Assembly (NCBI GenBank): GCA_017306155.1
Contig: JAFKJB010000025.1
Location: 1-45,418 of the forward strand
Origin: Nitrosospira multiformis
Lineage (GTDB): Bacteria; Pseudomonadota; Gammaproteobacteria; Burkholderiales; Nitrosomonadaceae
Reading direction: 5' to 3'
DNA length: 45,418 nucleotides
The notes beneath the pieces are model-generated. The model searched no databases and was not told the origin of the DNA. It saw only the letters and a list, made by a program, of their open reading frames with translations. How positions within the stretch are numbered: the first letter of the stretch is position 1; the number at the start of each line of letters is the position of its first letter. Shown here in pieces: positions 45,159-45,418 of the stretch. The translations under genes and the position numbers were made by a program.

Positions 45159-45194
45159 AACCACTGTTTCCGGTTGTGGCCGGAAACAGTGGTT
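45159..45194 (-). terminator. Strong terminator after the multihaem cytochrome gene
   Basis: CCACTGTTTCCGG (45161-45173) and CCGGAAACAGTGG (45180-45192) form a perfect stem, extended by two A-T pairs, with a six-base loop. On the minus strand it ends in TTTTACTTC and lies about 75 bases after the stop codon at 45269. No gene is seen between 44984 and 45268. Confidence 0.9.
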
Positions 45195-45268
45195 GAACAG
45201 GAAAATTACCGTATTGTTGTCAGGCGTCTTGAAGGAACAAGGGTAACCGCCAGCCAATCGGCTGATTA

Positions 45269-45418
45269 TTACTCCTCCTCTTCCTCTTCTTCGTCCTCGT
45301 CATCCTTCTTTTCAGGCTTGAGCACCATTTTGCCCTGCTTGATGCTCTCGTTCAGGTCGGTTTCTGCAACCTCCTTGTGCACGAGGTTCTGGTGACAGTC
45401 GATGCAGGTGGCCCCTTC
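45269..45418 (-). CDS. C-terminus of a NapC/NirT-type multihaem cytochrome (cM552/CycB-like), partial
   Basis: Only the last 49 codons are in the window. They contain a haem site C-x-x-C-H (GATCIDCHQNLVHKEV), then a charged tail (KMVLKPEKK) ending in a run of Asp and Glu. The last haem motif followed by HK fits the membrane-anchored NapC/NirT family. In ammonia oxidisers the member cM552 (CycB) carries electrons from hydroxylamine oxidation to the quinone pool, in the hao-cycA-cycB cluster. That cluster would lie to the right of the window; this is inference from a short fragment. The acidic tail is unusual for the wider family. Confidence 0.72.
   Translation of the reverse strand, partial: EGATCIDCHQNLVHKEVAETDLNESIKQGKMVLKPEKKDDEDEEEEEEE

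Overview
The window is a betaproteobacterial chromosome segment, most likely from the Nitrosomonadaceae (Nitrosospira-like ammonia oxidisers). Two things point there. One is the right-edge C-terminus of a NapC/NirT-type cytochrome resembling cM552 of the hydroxylamine oxidoreductase cluster. The other is a CADD-type p-aminobenzoate synthase of the kind known from Nitrosomonas europaea. The assignment is inference; no 16S gene is present.

Left core (about 0.3-21 kb) is housekeeping: rubredoxin-gloA; thiD-thiE-hemL; cytochrome c4; a SPOR-like protein; map-glnD; divergent metE/metR with a MetR operator between them; the CADD-type enzyme; an SRAP/YedK protein; a YqaA-like membrane protein; and the hemA-prfA-prmC-grxD run. 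An AI-2E-type transporter, a CsbD stress protein with a strong terminator, a small ORF and a Nudix hydrolase follow.

The middle (about 22.9-31.9 kb) is accessory. It holds a PaaK/CapK-like adenylate-forming enzyme, a 1676-residue protein joining an N-terminal MACPF-like domain, long helical regions and a C-terminal TULIP/P47-like domain, and a hipBA module whose start codon lies inside a near-perfect operator. A decayed IS5-like transposase remnant follows. Its end is repeated at the left edge of the window, where a relative of the same element begins.

The standout is 31955-36741: four overlapping minus-strand genes, visibly more AT-rich than the flanks, between the IS remnant and a tRNA-Phe gene. 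They encode (transcription order) a YprB-exonuclease/DUF429/P-loop-kinase fusion, a short adenylosuccinate-synthetase homologue with Ser in place of the catalytic Asp (the PurZ hallmark), a membrane-anchored dCTP-deaminase-like protein lacking the catalytic Glu, and a deoxynucleoside-kinase-like protein. Every named part handles deoxynucleotides or nucleic acid. I propose a mobile system that makes or senses a modified purine deoxynucleotide, possibly for phage defence; this is inference.

The right core (37.4-45.4 kb) is ribF-ileS-lspA, a PduO-type cobalamin adenosyltransferase, rhlE, an unknown membrane protein and the partial multihaem cytochrome.
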